Assembly (NCBI RefSeq): GCF_002005565.1
Contig: NZ_BDJC01000029.1
Location: forward strand, 1 to 64,000
Direction of reading: 5' to 3'
Length of the DNA stretch: 64,000 bases
Source of the DNA: Streptomyces sp. JHA26
GTDB lineage: Bacteria > Actinomycetota > Actinomycetes > Streptomycetales > Streptomycetaceae
Shown piece by piece: positions 61,032 to 64,000 of the stretch (position 1 is the first letter of the stretch; the number at the start of each line of letters is the position of its first letter). The translations under genes were made by a program, and so were the position numbers. The notes under the pieces were generated by a model. That model was not told the origin of the DNA, searched no databases, and saw nothing but the letters and a program-made list of their open reading frames with translations.

Positions 61032-61811
61032 ATGGACAAGAAGACCCTTTCGCGCGACGGCACGCCCATCGCCTACGCACGCACCGGGCAGGGGCCGGCC
61101 GTCGTCCTGGTCAGCGGTGCGATGTCCACGGGTGCCACGATGGCGCCCCTGGCCGCGGAGCTGTCGGACCGTTTCGACGTCACCGTGTACGACCGGCGGG
61201 GGCGCGGCGAGAGCGGTCACACGGAGCCCTACGCGGTGGAGCGCGAGGTCGAGGACCTGGCGGCGCTGGTCGAGGCGGTCGGCGGCGAGGCGTCGCTGTA
61301 CGGCATCTCGTCGGGCGGCGCGCTGGTGCTGCGGGCGGCGGCGAGCGGACTGCCGCTGCGCCGGATCGCCGTGTACGAGGTGCCCTACGCCATGGACGAC
61401 CGGGCCGCGCGGGCCCGCGCGGAGTACACCGAGCGGCTGGGCGAGGCGCTCGGGCAGGGGCGGCGCGGGGACGCGGTGGAGCTGTTCCTGCGGCTCACCG
61501 GTCTGGGCGAGGACGTGATCCGCAGCGCCCGCCGGTCGCCGATGTGGGCCGGCATGGAGTCGGTCGCGCCGAGCCTCGCCCACGACGACGCGGTGATGGG
61601 CGACGCCCGGGTGCCGCGGGAGCTGCTGGCGGAGATCGCCGTGCCCGTGCTGGCCCTGGCGGGCGACGCGGGCGCCGCGTGGATGCGCGAGGCGGCACGG
61701 GCCGTCGCCGACGCCGTGCCCGAGGGCACCTACCGGACTCTGGCGGGCCAGAGCCACATGGTGGAGCCGGGCGTGCTGGCGCCGGTGCTGGCGGAGTTCC
61801 TCGCGACGTGA
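61032..61811 (+). CDS. Alpha/beta hydrolase
   Basis: A 259-residue alpha/beta-hydrolase-fold protein: PAVVLVSGAMSTGATMAPLA at the oxyanion strand, VYDRRGRGESG, the nucleophilic Ser in LYGISSGGALVLRAA, the acid in VLALAGDAGAAW and His in AGQSHMVEPG. These give a Ser-Asp-His triad. It is a typical esterase/lipase-like hydrolase without predicted substrate. ATG 61032 has no ribosome site; CAGTCT about ten bases upstream may be a -10 box for a leaderless transcript. Its stop is seven bases from the convergent mnmA stop. I place it outside the TIR/RyR operon because it has an 85-base gap and its own promoter-like sequence. Confidence 0.88.
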   Translation: MDKKTLSRDGTPIAYARTGQGPAVVLVSGAMSTGATMAPLAAELSDRFDVTVYDRRGRGESGHTEPYAVEREVEDLAALVEAVGGEASLYGISSGGALVLRAAASGLPLRRIAVYEVPYAMDDRAARARAEYTERLGEALGQGRRGDAVELFLRLTGLGEDVIRSARRSPMWAGMESVAPSLAHDDAVMGDARVPRELLAEIAVPVLALAGDAGAAWMREAARAVADAVPEGTYRTLAGQSHMVEPGVLAPVLAEFLAT

Positions 61812-61818
61812 GGGCGGT

Positions 61819-62949
61819 TCAGGCCACGCCCGCCGTCGTGCGCACCGTCGACGCGATCGTCGCCGAGCCCACCACGCGCGTGCCGTCGTACAGCACGATC
61901 GCCTGGCCGGGGGCCACGCCGCGGACGGGCTCGGTGAAGGACACCTCCAGGGAGCCGTCGACGAGTTCCGCCGTGACCTCGGTCTCGCCGCCGTGGGCGC
62001 GCAGCTGGGCGGTGTAGGTGCCGGGACCGGTGGGGGCGGCGCCGCACCAGCGGGGCTTGATCGCGGTGAGCGCGGTGACGTCCAGCGCCTCGGCCGGGCC
62101 CACCGTGACGGTGTTGTCCACCGGGGAGATGTCGAGGACGTAGCGGGGCTTGCCGTCGGGGGCCGGCGTGCCGATCCGCAGGCCCTTGCGCTGGCCGATG
62201 GTGAAGCCGTAGGCGCCCTCGTGGGTGCCGATCTTGGTGCCGGACTCGTCGACGATGTCGCCCTCGGCCTTGCCGAGGCGGTTCGCCAGGAAGCCCTGGG
62301 TGTCGCCGTCGGCGATGAAGCAGATGTCGTGCGAGTCGGGCTTCTTGGCTACGGCCAGTCCCCTGCGCTCGGCCTCCGCGCGGATCTCGTCCTTCGTGGT
62401 GAGCGTGTCGCCGAGCGGGAACATGGCGTGCGCGAGCTGCCGGTCGTCGAGCACGCCGAGGACGTAGCTCTGGTCCTTGGCCATGTCGGAGGCACGGTGC
62501 AGCTCGCGGGTGCCGTCCTCGCGGGTGATCACCTTGGCGTAGTGGCCGGTGCAGACCGCGTCGAAGCCGAGCGCGAGGGCCTTGTCGAGCAGCGCGGCGA
62601 ACTTGATCTTCTCGTTGCAGCGCAGGCACGGGTTCGGGGTGCGGCCGGCCTCGTACTCGGCGACGAAGTCCTCGACCACGTCCTCGCGGAAGCGGTCGGC
62701 GAGGTCCCAGACGTAGAAGGGGATGCCGATGACGTCCGCGGCGCGGCGGGCGTCCCGGGAGTCCTCGATGGTGCAGCAGCCCCGGGCGCCCGTGCGGAAG
62801 GACTGCGGGTTGGCGGAGAGGGCCAGGTGGACGCCGGTCACGTCGTGCCCCGCCTCGGCCGCGCGGGCGGCGGCGACGGCGGAGTCGACTCCGCCCGACA
62901 TGGCGGCGAGGACGCGGAGGGGACGGGTGCGCTGCGGGGTGTCAGTCAT
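61819..62949 (-). CDS. mnmA: tRNA-specific 2-thiouridylase
   Basis: A 376-residue PP-loop enzyme that thiolates U34 of tRNA for Lys, Glu and Gln (s2U). The PP-loop is SGGVDS (18-23); the nucleophilic Cys is C111 in CLRCNEKIKF and the partner Cys is C210 in DSHDICFIADGD, the pair that forms the disulfide during sulfur transfer. A middle domain (GFTIGQRKGLRIG) and a C-terminal beta-barrel complete it. ATG 62949 with GGAGGGGTT upstream. The partial cysteine desulfurase gene further right on the same strand is the plausible sulfur donor for this enzyme. Confidence 0.96.
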   Translation of the reverse strand: MTDTPQRTRPLRVLAAMSGGVDSAVAAARAAEAGHDVTGVHLALSANPQSFRTGARGCCTIEDSRDARRAADVIGIPFYVWDLADRFREDVVEDFVAEYEAGRTPNPCLRCNEKIKFAALLDKALALGFDAVCTGHYAKVITREDGTRELHRASDMAKDQSYVLGVLDDRQLAHAMFPLGDTLTTKDEIRAEAERRGLAVAKKPDSHDICFIADGDTQGFLANRLGKAEGDIVDESGTKIGTHEGAYGFTIGQRKGLRIGTPAPDGKPRYVLDISPVDNTVTVGPAEALDVTALTAIKPRWCGAAPTGPGTYTAQLRAHGGETEVTAELVDGSLEVSFTEPVRGVAPGQAIVLYDGTRVVGSATIASTVRTTAGVA

Positions 62950-63009
62950 AACCCCTCCAGGGTACGGGGACGCGGGAACCGGAGCGCGCGCGTGTGCGTT
63001 GAAGATCGC

Positions 63010-63711
63010 ATGGGGGCGAAGAGCGGGTCCGTGGGCGGATCCAGGGACGCGGACCGGCACCTGGGGCGCCGGGCGCTGATCGTCGGCGGCACGGCGGCGG
63101 CCCTGGGCACGGCGGTGCTGGCGCGCGACGAGCTGGCGCGGCTGTGGTGGCGCACGCCGGGTGTGGAGAAGCCGCGCGAGGAGGGCGCCGTCGACTACGC
63201 GGGCGCCCGGTGGGTGGCGGCGGCGGACGCCAACTGGCGGCGCGCGGACCGGCCCGACGACTTCGGCATCGACATGGTGGTCGTCCATGTGACGCAGGGC
63301 AGTTTCGCGAGCGCGGTGAGGGCGTTCCAGGACCCGGGGCACCAGGCGGCCGCGCACTACATCGTCGGGCAGGACGGGCACGTCACGCAGATGATCCGCG
63401 AGCTGGACGTGGCCTACCACGCGGGCAACCGGGACTACAACGAGCGCAGTGTCGGCATCGAGCACGAGGGCTTCGTGGACCGCCCGCAGGACTTCACGGA
63501 CGCGATGTACGCCGCCTCGGCCCGGCTGACCGCCGGCGTCTGCGCGCGGTACGGGATACCCGTGGACCGCGAGCACATCATCGGCCACGTGGAGGTGCCG
63601 GGCACCGACCACACCGATCCGGGGCCGTACTGGGACTGGGGGCGGTACCTGGAGCTGGTCCGGCGGACGGCGACGAGCGGCCCGTCCGCCGGTGCCTCGA
63701 AGAGCGCCTGA
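63010..63711 (+). CDS. Exported N-acetylmuramoyl-L-alanine amidase (Amidase_2)
   Basis: A 233-residue peptidoglycan amidase. The N-terminus has a Tat-like or anchor signal (LGRRALIVGGTAAALGTAVLA). The Amidase_2 zinc ligands are in MVVVHVTQGS and HIIGHVEVPGTDHTDPG; the typical YHAGNRDYNERSVGIEHEGF lies between. It cleaves the lactyl-L-Ala bond in peptidoglycan. ATG 63010. It sits between mnmA, from which it diverges with 60 bases between them, and the cysteine desulfurase gene. Confidence 0.9.
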   Translation: MGAKSGSVGGSRDADRHLGRRALIVGGTAAALGTAVLARDELARLWWRTPGVEKPREEGAVDYAGARWVAAADANWRRADRPDDFGIDMVVVHVTQGSFASAVRAFQDPGHQAAAHYIVGQDGHVTQMIRELDVAYHAGNRDYNERSVGIEHEGFVDRPQDFTDAMYAASARLTAGVCARYGIPVDREHIIGHVEVPGTDHTDPGPYWDWGRYLELVRRTATSGPSAGASKSA

Positions 63712-63759
63712 CCCCTGCCGTCCGGCCCCTGTGCCGGCCCGTCCCCTGCCGCCCGTCCC

Positions 63760-64000
63760 CTACGTCAGCCCGGCCGCCCGCGCCCGTTCCACCGCCGGGC
63801 CGATCGCCTTGGCGAGCGCCTCGACGTCGGCCCCCGTGGAGGTGTGGCCGAGGGAGAAGCGCAGGGTGCCGCGGGCGAGGTCGGGGTCGGTGCCGGTGGC
63901 CAGCAGGACGTGGCTGGGCTGGGCGACGCCGGCGGTGCAGGCGGAGCCGGTGGAGCACTCGATGCCCTGGGCGTCGAGCAGCAGGAGCAGGGAGTCGCCC
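63760..64000 (-). CDS. Cysteine desulfurase, C-terminal 79 codons
   Basis: The fragment begins GDSLLLLLDAQGIECSTGSA; the active-site Cys lies in ECSTGSACTAG, followed by HVLLATGTDPDLARGTLRFS and the LGHTSTGADVEALAKAI region of NifS/IscS-type PLP enzymes. These remove sulfur from cysteine as a persulfide. The rest of the gene lies beyond the right edge. Position upstream of mnmA on the same strand fits the role of sulfur donor for tRNA thiolation. Confidence 0.88.
   Translation of the reverse strand, partial: GDSLLLLLDAQGIECSTGSACTAGVAQPSHVLLATGTDPDLARGTLRFSLGHTSTGADVEALAKAIGPAVERARAAGLT

Overview
The window is high-GC actinobacterial chromosome and reads as Streptomyces. The signs are strong G/C bias at third codon positions, many GTG starts, GGAGG-type ribosome sites, leaderless-looking genes, and a gene order (ilvBNC-serA, pruA/proline dehydrogenase, leuB, ilvE, cimA, gatCAB, ligA, mnmA) that I recognise from the S. 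coelicolor core chromosome. I see no tRNA or rRNA gene, CRISPR array, insertion sequence or prophage.

Region 1 (1-11.6 kb): the 5' end of an acyl-CoA carboxylase beta subunit gene; a secreted family-8 polysaccharide lyase; a YceI lipocalin-like protein with a clear promoter and operator; a cysteine hydrolase; a TPM-like membrane protein; and citramalate synthase (cimA) behind a leader peptide and attenuator. Then comes a compact ureAB-ureC-agmatine deiminase-TetR unit with two palindromic operators in front.

Region 2 (11.6-31 kb): amino-acid metabolism. It holds ilvE, leuB, the proline catabolic pair pruA/proline dehydrogenase with a divergent PucR-type regulator, a TetR/MFS efflux pair with a four-repeat operator, serA, ilvC, ilvN and ilvB. 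The ilvB leader peptide MRTRILVLGQRVG and its terminator are preserved. A membrane PAS-GGDEF-EAL protein and a 2-hydroxyacid dehydrogenase follow.

Region 3 (31-46 kb): aldo/keto reductase, lipoprotein sugar dehydrogenase, a very large LAL-type LuxR regulator, small conserved proteins, an MMPL exporter with a GNAT enzyme, a methyltransferase, and the tRNA-dependent amidotransferase operon gatC-gatA-(small membrane protein)-gatB.

Region 4 (46-54 kb): DUF4267/TetR divergent pair with CTAGC-n3-GCTAG operators, the bifunctional GGDEF-EAL protein RmdB, ligA, a MetE-like protein, an SDR, a LOG-like protein and a DUF427 protein.

Region 5 (54.3-61 kb) is the accessory highlight. A 2-hydroxyacid dehydrogenase gene is followed by three translationally coupled genes: a 983-residue WD40 / Ras-Roc GTPase / COR-like / zinc-ribbon / TIR protein, a DcsG-like ATP-grasp ligase, and a two-helix membrane protein with a TrkA-type Rossmann domain and a C-terminal RyR domain. 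I read this as a candidate NAD-nucleotide signalling or immune system. The window closes with an alpha/beta hydrolase, mnmA, an exported N-acetylmuramoyl-L-alanine amidase and the C-terminal end of a cysteine desulfurase.
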